64,000 nucleotides of DNA, from the NCBI RefSeq assembly GCF_013337045.2, contig NZ_CP118263.1:1-64000 (forward strand), read 5' to 3'. Positions within the stretch are counted from its first letter, which is position 1. Each line of letters opens with the position of its first letter. Positions 35,055 through 43,585 of this stretch are shown in pieces. Under the pieces are notes generated by a model. The model was not told the origin of the DNA. It saw nothing but the letters and a program-made list of their open reading frames with translations, and did no database searches. The position numbers and the translations under genes were made by a program. The DNA comes from Agrobacterium vitis. GTDB lineage: Bacteria > Pseudomonadota > Alphaproteobacteria > Rhizobiales > Rhizobiaceae.

Positions 35055-35146
35055 GCCGTTTCGGCTACGTCATCGATGAAGCGCGCCATGCAGCCTACGA
35101 CGGCCCATCAAGCCTTGCCTCATGGAAGGGGAGGACGGCGGCATGA
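35055..35146 (+). pseudogene. C-terminal remnant of an unidentified gene
   Basis: The plus frame reads RFGYVIDEARHAAYDGPSSL then ASWKGRTAA and stops at TGA 35144-35146. That stop overlaps the next ATG (35143) as ATGA, as expected for an operon upstream gene. Only about 30 codons remain, abutting the truncated ABC gene. The family was not recognised. Confidence 0.4.
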
Positions 35147-35451
35147 ACCGGTCCATCGATCGACAGGCGGAATTGCGGCGCATGGAAGAAGCGTGCCGGC
35201 AGACGCGGCATCAGCTCGACATGATCGAGCACCAGATCATTCGCAGGATGACCGCGCTGATCCCATCGCTTGGACGGCGCAAATACGGATATCGCCGCGG
35301 CAGGCCTCCTGAACCCGAAGCCTTCCTCACCCGCTACCGCTCAAATCTTGCGGCGATCACCGCGCAGCGCCAGCCAGAGATCGATGCTCTGGCGCGCAAG
35401 CTTATGCGGCAGCAGTCCGCGATTGCGGCATTGCAGGAGACGATACCATGA
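35143..35451 (+). CDS. Hypothetical coiled-coil protein
   Basis: A 102-aa protein starting at ATG 35143, with GGAGG upstream. It is rich in Arg and Gln with heptad-like segments (ELRRMEEACRQTRHQLDMIE; IDALARKLMRQQSAIAALQE), so probably an alpha-helical coiled coil. The next gene starts in its last codons (35448). Unknown function; a plasmid accessory gene. Confidence 0.6.
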   Translation: MNRSIDRQAELRRMEEACRQTRHQLDMIEHQIIRRMTALIPSLGRRKYGYRRGRPPEPEAFLTRYRSNLAAITAQRQPEIDALARKLMRQQSAIAALQETIP

Positions 35452-35657
35452 AGCGCCATGAACCGCTTCCGTCTCTCACGGATCAGGAGGTAAAGGCGCT
35501 TCAGCATTACGCAGCGAGGCACGGCCGATCATGGAAGCGCATCCTCAACACCGTCTGGATGGGCGAAGGGCGCTGCGATGACGACCAGATCCTTCGCAAG
35601 CTGCGCAACACGCACGGCCCGACCTGGCTGGACCGCTATCGGCTGCCGAAACCTTGA
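35448..35657 (+). CDS. Small hypothetical protein
   Basis: A 69-aa basic protein (LTDQEVKALQHYAARHGRSW and WMGEGRCDDDQILRKLRN). It overlaps the preceding gene by 4 bp. It ends GPTWLDRYRLPKP. A short helical DNA-associated protein is possible, but nothing specific is recognised. Confidence 0.6.
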   Translation: MKRHEPLPSLTDQEVKALQHYAARHGRSWKRILNTVWMGEGRCDDDQILRKLRNTHGPTWLDRYRLPKP

Positions 35658-35676
35658 GCAATCGGCACAGCCCTGA

Positions 35677-35982
35677 TCAACGCTTGCGCACGAACTCGGT
35701 GCGCAGGACCAGGCCTTTGATTGCGTCATGCCGGCAGTCAATCTCTTCCGGATCGTCTGTCAGCCGGATCGAGCGGATCACCGTGCCCTGCTTCAAGGTC
35801 TGGCCGGCGCCTTTGACCTTCAGGTCCTTGATCAGCACGACGGAGTCGCCATCGGCCAGCACGTTGCCGGAGGCGTCGCGCACTTCTGCGGCTTTTGCTT
35901 TTTCGGCGGAAATCTCGGATGCCGGACGCCATTCGCCGGTTGCTTCGTCATAGACATAATCGTCGCCGCTATGATCGCTCAT
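35677..35982 (-). CDS. PhnA/YjdM-like domain protein
   Basis: A 101-aa protein. Residues 32-101 match the C-terminal YjdM/PhnA beta domain: VLADGDSVVLIKDLKVKGAG, LKQGTVIRSIRLTDDPEEID and AIKGLVLRTEFVRK. The zinc-ribbon half of full-length YjdM is absent; instead there is a short acidic N-terminus with YDEATGEWRPA. Despite the historical name, a phosphonate role is not established for this family. Convergent with the small gene at 35448. Confidence 0.8.
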   Translation of the reverse strand: MSDHSGDDYVYDEATGEWRPASEISAEKAKAAEVRDASGNVLADGDSVVLIKDLKVKGAGQTLKQGTVIRSIRLTDDPEEIDCRHDAIKGLVLRTEFVRKR

Positions 35983-36223
35983 CTGCGGTGTTCCTTTCGC
36001 GAATACTGTTGGTCGGTCGTAACGCCAGAGGCGCGTCTATCGTGGAAAGCCGGCGCAAGCAAATCAGGGTGTTCTGACAGGCACATCGGGCATATCGGCG
36101 ATCCATTCTGGCGACGCGGAGCAGCAGTGACGTCAGCATGGAAGGACCAGCTTGCAGGCGCGGGCCTGGCGCGCGTTTTGCATGACCTCCTTTCCGGCTT
36201 CGGCATCCGGGATCAGCCCCTTT

Positions 36224-36457
36224 GCCGTTCTGTCCTTCGGTTTCGTGGCGGTCTGAACCAGCGCCCGTCCGGTTCAAGGCCGCTGTCGCGCCGCGGGGCG
36301 GCCGGTCATGCCGCTCTCGACAAAACAGGCACGCGGGCTTCGCAGAACCGTGGGTTCCGCTTGCCCGCCCACCTGCTTCGCTCGTTCTGGCCTGCCCGGA
36401 CCCTGAACCGCCCGGCTTGCGCCGGTTCTTTTCGACCGCACCGAAGGACAGAACGGC
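36224..36457. repeat. Spaced 17-bp perfect inverted repeat in a long leader region
   Basis: GCCGTTCTGTCCTTCGG (36224-36240) and its exact complement CCGAAGGACAGAACGGC (36441-36457) enclose 200 bp of GC-rich sequence. They lie in the 517-bp non-coding stretch 35983-36499 before the 199-aa gene. A long-range RNA stem or a small non-autonomous element is possible. No gene is seen in the stretch; the long opposite-strand frame across it looks like a shadow of high GC content. Confidence 0.5.
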
Positions 36458-36499
36458 CAAGGGGCCGAACCCTTCGGGCAAACCGAAAAGGAAACCATC

Positions 36500-37099
36500 A
36501 TGGCAAAGCCCGCAACCCCTTCCCGTCAAGCTTCTCGCCCTGCCGCCCGTGTCGTGCAGCTCCGCAAGGGCGCCACGATCGAAATGGTCCGCCTGACATG
36601 CCCCGACGAAGCGCAGGCGCTCCGGATCGCCGAAAGCTTCGGAACGGCCATCCTCGACAGCGACGGCATCCGCGACATGCACGAGCGCCTTATCGTCGAA
36701 ACCGCGACCGGCCTCTCCGATGGCCTCGGCGAACGGGCGATGCAGATCCATCTCCAGCGCATCGTCGGCGCCTATGTGGGATCGGCCCATGGCGCTGGCC
36801 AGTTCTACAGCAAGGCCGTCACCGAAGCACGCGATGCGACCGCCAAGGGTGCGTCGGACGCTCGCGACGAGGATCTCGATGGCCCCGTCGGTTACGACAG
36901 CGCCGCCCAGCGCAAGCGCGAGTTCGCAGCCGACATGGGTATTCAGGCCCACGCGCTCCGCCTGGCAGCTGAAGGCGCCGTCGCAGCCTACGAACAGATT
37001 GTCGGCGAAGCGTGGAAGCCATTCGATCGGCCGGTCGACAACCCCGGCCAGGCGCTCGACCGCAAGGCGGCCGCAGCACAGATGGACGCTCTTGGCTGA
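36500..37099 (+). CDS. Conserved hypothetical plasmid protein
   Basis: A 199-aa protein not assigned to a family. It has a basic N-terminus (AKPATPSRQASRPAARVVQL), then an alpha-helical body (RIAESFGTAILDSDGIRDMH; QIHLQRIVGAYVGSAHGAGQ). No membrane segment. AAACCGAAAAGGAAACC precedes the ATG. It ends 43 bp before a strong terminator. Neighbours (PhnA-like, ardC) are typical plasmid accessory genes; function unknown. Confidence 0.65.
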   Translation: MAKPATPSRQASRPAARVVQLRKGATIEMVRLTCPDEAQALRIAESFGTAILDSDGIRDMHERLIVETATGLSDGLGERAMQIHLQRIVGAYVGSAHGAGQFYSKAVTEARDATAKGASDARDEDLDGPVGYDSAAQRKREFAADMGIQAHALRLAAEGAVAAYEQIVGEAWKPFDRPVDNPGQALDRKAAAAQMDALG

Positions 37100-37142
37100 G
37101 ACGTCTCCGGCGGAGCATCCAGCTCCGCCTTCGTCGGGACGA

Positions 37143-37172
37143 GGCCGCCTCACTCCGAGGCGGCCATTTTTT
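37143..37172 (+). terminator. Rho-independent terminator after the 199-aa gene
   Basis: Stem GGCCGCCT (37143-37150) and AGGCGGCC (37158-37165) with a 7-nt loop, followed by ATTTTTT. Confidence 0.85.
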
Positions 37173-37291
37173 GTGTCGCCGTTGGAGTAAAGCTCAATGG
37201 GGATACAGAAGAAAGACGAAGAGACGCGGGGCGACATCGCTGCCCCGTCCCGTTCGTCGGTCCTGCAGGAGCCGGCGGCAAGCCGCAACGG

Positions 37292-37396
37292 CTGCGCCGT
37301 CCTCCACTGGCGTTCCGGCCGTTCCGGTGCGCCTTCGCCCCGATCGCTCCTGCTTTCGGCCCTCCGCAACGGGGCCGCGATGGGCGCGGCCTCCTG
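37292..37396 (+). promoter_or_regulatory. ardC leader element shared with the DUF736 leader
   Basis: The sequence GCCGTCCTCCACT..CGTTCCGGCCG..GGTGCG begins about 120 bp before ardC, and GCGATGGGCGCGGCC ends it. Both blocks recur in the same order upstream of the DUF736 gene (44136-44224). A 66-codon frame (37197-37397) crosses it but has no strong support. It is a candidate structured leader. Confidence 0.4.
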
Positions 37397-37412
37397 AAAC
37401 GGAGGTTTGGAA

Positions 37413-38042
37413 ATGAGCAGGAAAGCAGCAAACACGCGGACCGACATTTATGCACGCATCACCGACAGGATCGTCGCCGATCTGGAAAAGGGCGTGCGCC
37501 CGTGGGTGCAGCCGTGGAGTGCGGCCAATCTATCGGGCCGGGTGAGCCGGCCGCTTCGTCACAACGGACAAGCTTACACCGGCCTCAATGTTCTGCTTCT
37601 GTGGTCGGAGAGCGTCGCCAGTGGTTTCATGTCGTCAACATGGATGACGCTGCGCCAGGCAAACGAACTCGGCGCTCACGTGCGCAAGGGCGAGAGCGGC
37701 GCGACCGTCGTCTATGCCAGCCGCTTCACCAAGACCGAACCCGATGCGGGCGGCGGAGAGGTCGAGCGCGATATTCCCTTCCTGAAGGCCTATACAGTTT
37801 TCAATTGCGATCAAATCGATGGCCTTGCAGATCATTATTACAGTCGCCCCGAACCGATCGCGAAACCGCTCGAGCGTATCGAGCATGCCGATCGCTTCTT
37901 CGATAACACGGGTGCTGTCGTCCGTTACGGCGGCGACAAGGCCTATTATTCTCCTGCCTCCGACCACATCCAGCTGCCGCGGCCCGAACAATTCCGGGAC
38001 ATGGCCTCTTTCGTTGCGACGAGAGCGCACGAAACCTTGCAT
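37413..38042 (+). pseudogene. ardC: ardC antirestriction gene, 5' part, split by a RIT element
   Basis: ArdC-type protein: N-terminal single-stranded-DNA-binding domain (TDIYARITDRIVADLEKGVR, then PWVQPW and YTGLNVLLLW) followed by a metallopeptidase domain. The reading frame reaches the zinc motif AHETLH at 38040-38042 and then runs into the inserted element, where it ends at 38180 with unrelated residues. The missing half resumes exactly in phase at 42350 (WAGGPARLN). Joined, the protein would be about 308 aa, the usual ArdC size. Start ATG 37413 follows GGAGG. The gene is inactive as it stands; a truncated product with only the N-terminal domain could still be made. Confidence 0.85.
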
Positions 38043-38082
38043 TATGCCGTAAGTCCGATTATGCCGCATGGCCAATTTTCAG
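38041..38082. repeat. Left terminal inverted repeat of the RIT element
   Basis: Starts ATTATGCCGTAAGTCCG and ends CCAATTTTCAG. It is the exact reverse complement of 42302-42343. A related subterminal sequence AATTGGCCATGC..GGCATAATC lies at about 38098-38124 in the opposite sense. Confidence 0.92.
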
Positions 38083-38214
38083 GGCGGAAGCTCCTCCAAT
38101 TGGCCATGCAGCTGGTCGGCATAATCAGAGCCGTCAAGAGTGGCGACTATCGCGTGACAAGACGACAGTGCGCGTTCTAGCTTGTCCGGTGTTAAGCTGC
38201 CCCGGTACTGCGAC

Positions 38215-38970
38215 TTAAACCATCACGTCTTGCAAATATTGGTCGACGTGCTCGGTCCAAAGCGCTGGCTTGAACATCAATGCGTGGCCCATGGGTGCCG
38301 CCACAAATTTTCCCTGTCCGCCCGCGGCCTGAAACTTGTCAAAGTTCCCCCTACAGTGTGCTATGCTGTAGTATTGATCTGAGCTGCCATGCAGCCAAAG
38401 AGTTGAAACTTCTGCGGATGCGCCCCGCTGGAAAAGCAGTGGGTTGACCAATGCATGTGACGGGCACCCTGTTCCCAGCCAGCCTCCATTGAAATTGATG
38501 GAACCGCGAAACGTCTTTGGCCTCATGCCAGCATAAGCGATGGCCAAGATACCCCCGCGTGAGACGCCCCCGATGACAAGCTTTTCCTGATTTACGTCAG
38601 ATCGACCGCGCAGATGGTCGACTACCGCATCGACGTCCTCAACGGCCCGCTCGAAGCCGGCTATGGCTATTTCTGCGTCGCAGGAATAGCCGGAACCGTC
38701 TAGGGCAAGACCTTCACCATAGGCTCCGCCAGATTTTCCCCTTCCTCGACGTTGAGGGAACAGTGCCAACCATCCCCGCTCGACAAAGTAGTTTGCCACA
38801 ATCGCGGGAGCCACCGTTCTGGAATAGAGGGATCTATTCTGCCCCCTGCCGGTCGAGCCGTGGTTGAACACAATCGTTGGAAACGGGCCTTTGCCAGTGG
38901 GCTTCGCGGCGACGATCTCCAATCGAGCTTCAGACTCAGCTGAGGGTATGAATAACTTATCAAACTTCAT
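38215..38970 (-). CDS. Alpha/beta hydrolase (dienelactone hydrolase/S9-like), RIT passenger
   Basis: A 251-aa serine hydrolase: FPTIVFNHGSTGRG forms the oxyanion region, the nucleophile elbow is GGVSRGG, LWLHGSSDQYYS holds the probable acid, and GHALMF the catalytic His. There is no signal peptide. It is read toward the left end of the RIT element, opposite to the recombinases. RIT elements usually carry only recombinase genes, so this cargo is unusual. The substrate cannot be predicted; an ester or small antibiotic is possible. Confidence 0.8.
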   Translation of the reverse strand: MKFDKLFIPSAESEARLEIVAAKPTGKGPFPTIVFNHGSTGRGQNRSLYSRTVAPAIVANYFVERGWLALFPQRRGRGKSGGAYGEGLALDGSGYSCDAEIAIAGFERAVEDVDAVVDHLRGRSDVNQEKLVIGGVSRGGILAIAYAGMRPKTFRGSINFNGGWLGTGCPSHALVNPLLFQRGASAEVSTLWLHGSSDQYYSIAHCRGNFDKFQAAGGQGKFVAAPMGHALMFKPALWTEHVDQYLQDVMV

Positions 38971-39114
38971 TGAGTGTGCCGCCGGAGATGTCTGCTCAGT
39001 TCGCAGTTATCATTTTGGTCAACGGTCCGAAAGGGGTCGGAAGCTGTCGAAGATCTGCTTAACAGATGTGTCTTTGGCGTGAAGATTGCCGCTCCAACAA
39101 CAAGGAGCGCTAAA

Positions 39115-40335
39115 ATGTCAATATCCGGCCATACCACCTGCCTTGACGCTTACCTGGCGTCATTCGAGCAGACTTTTGCTGCCAGGAACTACAAACCTGC
39201 GACCCTCGAAAACTATCGTCACCACCTCCGACGCTTTGGCAGACTTCTGGAGGTCGAGGGCATCGCGCCATCGGAGCTGACGGCGGATATTGCCGTCGAA
39301 TTGGGACGGCGATTGCCAACGTCACCCAAATCCCAGATCAAGGTTCCCAACCTTGCCACGCTGTTCGTCGAGCACCTGATCGAAATCGGCGTGGCGACGC
39401 GACCGCCACTCACTGCTGCGCAAGCCGAACGCCAAGAGCTTCTCTGCAACCTTGAGCTTTACCTTCTGCGGCAGCGCGGCCTCAGTCCGCGGTCCGTCAA
39501 ACACGTGCGGGGGTTTGCCGCCCGCTTCCTGGTTCATCGCTTTGGAGACGGTGGGCTCGATCTTGCTGTGCTCGGCGCCCGCGACGTCGTTGCGTTTATG
39601 GAGCATGTTATCGCGCGCAAGACGCCCTACCGCGACAAGACGTTGTCCACGCATCTGCGCGGCTTCTTCCAGTATCTGTTCGCCCAAGGTCTCACTACCG
39701 CCAACCTATCGCTCTGCGTGCCCAGGGTGCACAAGCCCTGGGGCGAGAGGCTTCCGAGATATCTGTCGCCCGATGAAGTGGAGGCCGTTCTGGCATCGGT
39801 CGCGACCAATCCGCGGCGAGGCGCCCGCGACTACGCCATGTTGTTGTTGATGGCGAGGCTCGGTATCCGCGCTCCGGAGGTCATGGCGATCCAGCTCGAT
39901 GATATCGACTGGCGAGCTGGAGAGCTTCTCGTTCGCGGAAAAGGTCAACGTCACGACCGGCTGCCAATCCCGCCCGACGTCGGTCAGGCAATCAGCCGGT
40001 ATCTGCGGGAGGAGCGGACTTCGACGACAACCCGCACACTGTTCGTGAGCCATCGGGCGCCGAACCGCCCGTTCAAGGATAGCCAGATCATCAACTCGAT
40101 TTTGCGGGAGGCGTTCGCGGCAACCGGGGTGAAGCCGCCAACACCATATGTCGGATCGCATGTCCTGCGCCACAGCCTTGCGACAAACTTGGTTCGCTCC
40201 GGTGCCTCGCTGGAGGAGATCGGCGATCTGTTGCGGCATCGATCGCGTGCAACAACGATGATCTATGCGAAGCTCGACACGGATGGATTGCGCTCCATCG
40301 CCCAGCCTTGGCCGATCACGGAGGCAGCACAATGA
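39115..40335 (+). CDS. RIT tyrosine recombinase A
   Basis: A 406-aa tyrosine recombinase; start ATG 39115 after AAGGAGCGC. It has an N-terminal SAM-like core-binding domain and a C-terminal catalytic domain with Arg in GIRAPEV, Lys in RGKGQRHDR, HxxR in LRHSLATNL, a second His in LLRHRSRATT and Tyr in MIYAKLD. All catalytic residues are present. Its stop overlaps the next recombinase start as ATGA. Confidence 0.92.
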   Translation: MSISGHTTCLDAYLASFEQTFAARNYKPATLENYRHHLRRFGRLLEVEGIAPSELTADIAVELGRRLPTSPKSQIKVPNLATLFVEHLIEIGVATRPPLTAAQAERQELLCNLELYLLRQRGLSPRSVKHVRGFAARFLVHRFGDGGLDLAVLGARDVVAFMEHVIARKTPYRDKTLSTHLRGFFQYLFAQGLTTANLSLCVPRVHKPWGERLPRYLSPDEVEAVLASVATNPRRGARDYAMLLLMARLGIRAPEVMAIQLDDIDWRAGELLVRGKGQRHDRLPIPPDVGQAISRYLREERTSTTTRTLFVSHRAPNRPFKDSQIINSILREAFAATGVKPPTPYVGSHVLRHSLATNLVRSGASLEEIGDLLRHRSRATTMIYAKLDTDGLRSIAQPWPITEAAQ

Positions 40336-41270
40336 GCTTCATTGCTGAACAGCACCGTTACATCAGTATGAGAAGGCGGCTGGGTGCCGACCTGAGTACA
40401 GACGAACGCATATTGCGTCGCTTCTCCGCCTTCGCCGACAGCAATGGTGCCGAGTACGTCGATACCAGATTGATCATGTGTTGGCTCGAAAGCCTGTCAT
40501 CCGCCAGTGCAGGAACACGAGGCACTCGCTTCCGGGTGGCTCGTCAATTTGCCCTCTGGCTACACGGCATGGATCCTCGGCACGAGGTTCCGCCCCAGGG
40601 ATTAGTGCCTGCTCATGTCCAACGTGTACATCCACACATTTACAGCGACGCCGAAATCATTGCGATTATCGAGCATGCCCGCACGTTGCCATCAGTCTAC
40701 GGCATGCGCGGTCTCACCTGTTCGACGCTCTTCGGCCTGATCGCCGTGACCGGACTTCGGATTAACGAAGCCTTGCGTCTCGACCAGACCGATCTCGATG
40801 TTGAATCCGGCGTCCTTCGTGTTCGCTTCGGAAAGCTCGGCAAGGAACGAATGTTGCCCCTAGATCAAACCGTCGTGCACCAACTGGAGACCTACGGGCG
40901 TGAACGGGACCGGCTATTAGGTCACAGATCAGAGCCTATGTTCGTCACGTGCGATGGCCATCGTCTCGGCGATTGCGGCGCCCGCTACAACTTCGCGCTG
41001 GTCTGCCAACAGATTGGTTTGAGGCCGAGGCAGGCTTACAAGCGCCATGGGCGCGGGCCACGCATTCACGACCTTCGTCACACCTTCGCGGTTCGGACGC
41101 TGCTAAACTGGTATCGTTCCGGCCAGGATGTCGGGCGCGAGATGATCAAACTCACGACTTGGCTCGGTCACGCGAGCCCCGCCAATACCTATTGGTACCT
41201 GGAGGCGGTTCCGGAATTGCTGGAATTGGCTTCCGCCCGCATAGCAAGCGCAGCGGAGGGGATTCGATGA
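40332..41270 (+). CDS. RIT tyrosine recombinase B
   Basis: A 312-aa tyrosine recombinase coupled by ATGA to the first. Catalytic residues: Arg in GLRINEALRL, Lys in FGKLGKERM, DLRHTFAVRTL, WLGHASPANTYWYLEA with the Tyr. Middle member of the trio, overlapping the third gene by 4 bp. Confidence 0.92.
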   Translation: MSFIAEQHRYISMRRRLGADLSTDERILRRFSAFADSNGAEYVDTRLIMCWLESLSSASAGTRGTRFRVARQFALWLHGMDPRHEVPPQGLVPAHVQRVHPHIYSDAEIIAIIEHARTLPSVYGMRGLTCSTLFGLIAVTGLRINEALRLDQTDLDVESGVLRVRFGKLGKERMLPLDQTVVHQLETYGRERDRLLGHRSEPMFVTCDGHRLGDCGARYNFALVCQQIGLRPRQAYKRHGRGPRIHDLRHTFAVRTLLNWYRSGQDVGREMIKLTTWLGHASPANTYWYLEAVPELLELASARIASAAEGIR

Positions 41271-42259
41271 AGGCGAGCAGTTTCCCCGCGCTGATCCAAC
41301 GCTTCTTCACTGACCGGCTCTGCACACAGATGGAGGCAAGTCCCCACACCATCGCCGGTTACCGGGATACATTCCGGTTGCTGATACGCTACGCTGGCTC
41401 ACGGCGTGGAAAGCCGCCCACGAAGCTGACGATCGAAGATCTTGACGCCGATCTTGTCGCCGACTTCCTGACCCACGTCGAGACGGCGCGCGGTAACACG
41501 GCACGAACCCGCAATACGCGCCTTGCCGCAATCCGCTCATTCTTCCGATACGTTGCGATGACCGATCCGACCTGGCTTCTCCATTGCCAGCGCATTCTCT
41601 CGATGCCAAGCAAACGATACGTCAAGCGAAGCGTGACGTTCCTCGACGCAGACGAAATAGCAGCCCTCATGGCCGCGCCGGATCGGACGACGTGGGTGGG
41701 GCGCCGCGATTACGCCCTGCTGTTGCTTGCGCTTCAGACCGGATTGCGGGCATCCGAGCTGATCGGTCTGCGCTGTAAGGACGTGGTTTTGGGAGACGGC
41801 GCCCACATCCGTTGTATCGGCAAGGGGAGAAAGGAGCGTAGTACGCCTCTCCGTCGCGATACGGCAAAGCTGATCCGGGGTTGGATTGGGGAGCGTAGTG
41901 ACAGCGACAGTCCCCTGTTCCCCTCGATCCGGGGCGAACGGCTCAGTCGTGATGCATTGGAACATCTGGTGCGCAAGCATTGCCTCACGGCATCCCGAGC
42001 ATGCCCGAGCCTGGCAAGCAAACGGGTTACACCGCACACCTTGCGGCATAGCACCGCGATGGAACTGCTCCATCACGGCGTCGACCAATCCGTGATCGCG
42101 CTCTGGCTTGGTCATGAATCCGTGGAAACGACCCAGATCTACATCCACGCCGACATGCGGTTGAAGGAGAAGGCGCTTTCTCAGGTCGCGAGACCGGAGG
42201 CCCATCTAGGGCGGTATCGACCCAACGACGAACTGCTCGCGTTCCTTGAATCGCTCTGA
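41267..42259 (+). CDS. RIT tyrosine recombinase C
   Basis: A 330-aa tyrosine recombinase, start ATG 41267 inside the stop of B. Catalytic residues: Arg in GLRASELIGL, Lys in IGKGRKERST, HTLRHSTAMELL, WLGHESVETTQIYIHADM with the Tyr. The three proteins differ enough to suggest separate roles at the two ends or in strand exchange. It ends 42 bp before the right inverted repeat. Confidence 0.92.
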   Translation: MKASSFPALIQRFFTDRLCTQMEASPHTIAGYRDTFRLLIRYAGSRRGKPPTKLTIEDLDADLVADFLTHVETARGNTARTRNTRLAAIRSFFRYVAMTDPTWLLHCQRILSMPSKRYVKRSVTFLDADEIAALMAAPDRTTWVGRRDYALLLLALQTGLRASELIGLRCKDVVLGDGAHIRCIGKGRKERSTPLRRDTAKLIRGWIGERSDSDSPLFPSIRGERLSRDALEHLVRKHCLTASRACPSLASKRVTPHTLRHSTAMELLHHGVDQSVIALWLGHESVETTQIYIHADMRLKEKALSQVARPEAHLGRYRPNDELLAFLESL

Positions 42260-42301
42260 TTATGCCGAACCGCCGCATGGCTGAATGGGAAAGTCTCCGC
42301 G

Positions 42302-42343
42302 CTGAAAATTGGCCATGCGGCATAATCGGACTTACGGCATAAT
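42302..42343. repeat. Right terminal inverted repeat of the RIT element
   Basis: Begins CTGAAAATTGGCCATGCGG and ends GGACTTACGGCATAAT, the exact reverse complement of 38041-38082. A shortened copy (ATTATGCCG..CCGCATGGC) lies just inside at 42258-42285. Confidence 0.92.
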
Positions 42344-42349
42344 GTCCAT

Positions 42350-42646
42350 TGGGCGGGCGGTCCTGCCCGGCTGAACAGGGACCTGAGCCGCTATCACAAG
42401 GATCGCCGCGAGAGGGCCTTCGAAGAGATGCTGGTGGAGCTTGGGGCAGCGATGATCTGCGCCGATCTGGGTATCGTGCCGGAGCTGGAGCCGCGCCCGG
42501 ATCATGCCGCCTATATCCAGAGTTGGGCCGAGATCCTCGGCTCTGACAAGCGGGCGATCTTCAATGCGGCGGCGCATGCGCAGCGCGCTGTCGCCTATCT
42601 GCACGACCTTCAGCCGCAGGCAGCCTCCGGACAGGAGGCGGCCTGA
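42350..42646 (+). pseudogene. ardC: ardC antirestriction gene, 3' part
   Basis: Continuation of the interrupted ardC frame: WAGGPARLNRDLSRYHKDRR, then AFEEMLVELGAAMICADLGI and NAAAHAQRAVAYLHDLQPQ. The LVELGAA segment supplies the remaining zinc-site glutamate of this metallopeptidase family. An internal ATG at 42428 could start a fragment of about 72 aa. The stop overlaps the ATG of the following PAPS-reductase-like gene at 42646. Confidence 0.85.
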
Positions 42647-43585
42647 TGCTCCAGGTGTCGAACTTTACCGGGGAGGGCGCGTCCTCGCCGATCCGGCTGC
42701 GGGCGCTTTCGCTCGGCGCCGGCGTCCAGTCCACCACCATGGCGCTGATGGCAGCGCATGGTAAGATCGGGCCGATGCCCGATTGCGCGATCTTTGCCGA
42801 TACCGGTTGGGAGCCAAAAGCCGTCTACGATCATCTTGAATGGTTGATGTCGCCGAATGTCGTTCCGTTCCCGATCCATGTGGTGTCGGCCGGCAATATT
42901 CGCGACAATCTCATGGACGCCGTCGCCGGCAAACGGTGGGCTTCGATTCCGGCTTTTGCAAAAACCGTGACGCCAGCCGGGAGCGCACGACCGGTTCTCG
43001 ATGAGGACGACGACGGCGAACTCGTCCAGATCGGTTCCCGCGCGACATCGCGCGAGACCGTATCGATCGGCATGATGCGCAGGGCCTGCACTGCGGATTA
43101 CAAGATCGTGCCGATCCGGAGGAAGGTCCCGGAATTGTTCGGGCCTCAGGCGCAAGCGATCACCTGATCATGCGGTCGCGGAGCAGTGGATTGGCATTTC
43201 GACAGACGAGGTCAGCCGGATCAAACCCTCATTCGAGGACTGGCAGATCAATCGTTGGCCGTTGATCGAACAGCGCATGAGCAGGCGCGATTGCCTGGCC
43301 TGGTTGCGCCGTCATGATTATCCGACGCCCCCAAAATCGGCCTGCATCGGATGCCCGTTTCACGATAAAGGACGCTGGCGCCACATGCGTGATCATGATC
43401 CGGAAGCCTGGGCAGAAGCGGTGATAGTCGATCGAGCACTGCGGACCGGCATTCGACGCATCCGTGGCGAAGTTTATCTTCATCGCTCATGTGTTCCTCT
43501 TGACGAAGCCGACCTGTCGACGGCCGCCGATCATGGCCAACTCGATCTCTGGCCCATCGAATGCGAAGGCATGTGTGGCGTCTAG
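42646..43585 (+). pseudogene. PAPS-reductase/adenine-nucleotide-alpha-hydrolase-like gene, frame-broken
   Basis: First frame (42646-43167): the ATP-pyrophosphatase-type loop LRALSLGAGVQSTTMAL, then CAIFADTGWEPKAVYDHLEW and RRACTADYKIVPIRR. It stops after QAQAIT. The sequence continues in the +1 frame from about 43165: DHAVAEQWIGISTDEVSRIK, then PPKSACIGCPFHDKGRWRHM, ending MCGV at 43585. The second half carries the cysteines and contacts expected of the family, so the gene was whole in a recent ancestor. A one-base change near 43160 is the likely lesion. Such proteins occur on many alphaproteobacterial plasmids and phages and resemble DndC-like enzymes; their role is unclear. Confidence 0.8.

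Larger units (their letters stand above)
38041..42343 (+). mobile_element. RIT element (recombinases in trio) with a passenger hydrolase
   Basis: A 4.3-kb element with perfect 42-bp terminal inverted repeats and three consecutive, overlapping tyrosine-recombinase genes, the definition of a RIT element. It also carries a minus-strand alpha/beta hydrolase gene near its left end. It interrupts ardC within the zinc-binding codons. CATT is present at both junctions (38040-38043 and 42347-42350), and three to four extra bases (GTC) lie outside the right repeat, which could be a coupling sequence from circular transfer. Subterminal copies of the repeat occur at about 38098-38124 and 42258-42285. Confidence 0.9.

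Noticed and set aside
37197..37397. A 66-codon ORF before ardC
   Set aside because: No ribosome site or family; the sequence is better explained as a leader element shared with DUF736. Not fully excluded.
35969..37447. A 492-codon minus-strand open frame
   Set aside because: It runs opposite to the supported 199-aa gene and its terminator, has no motif, and is explained by high GC content.
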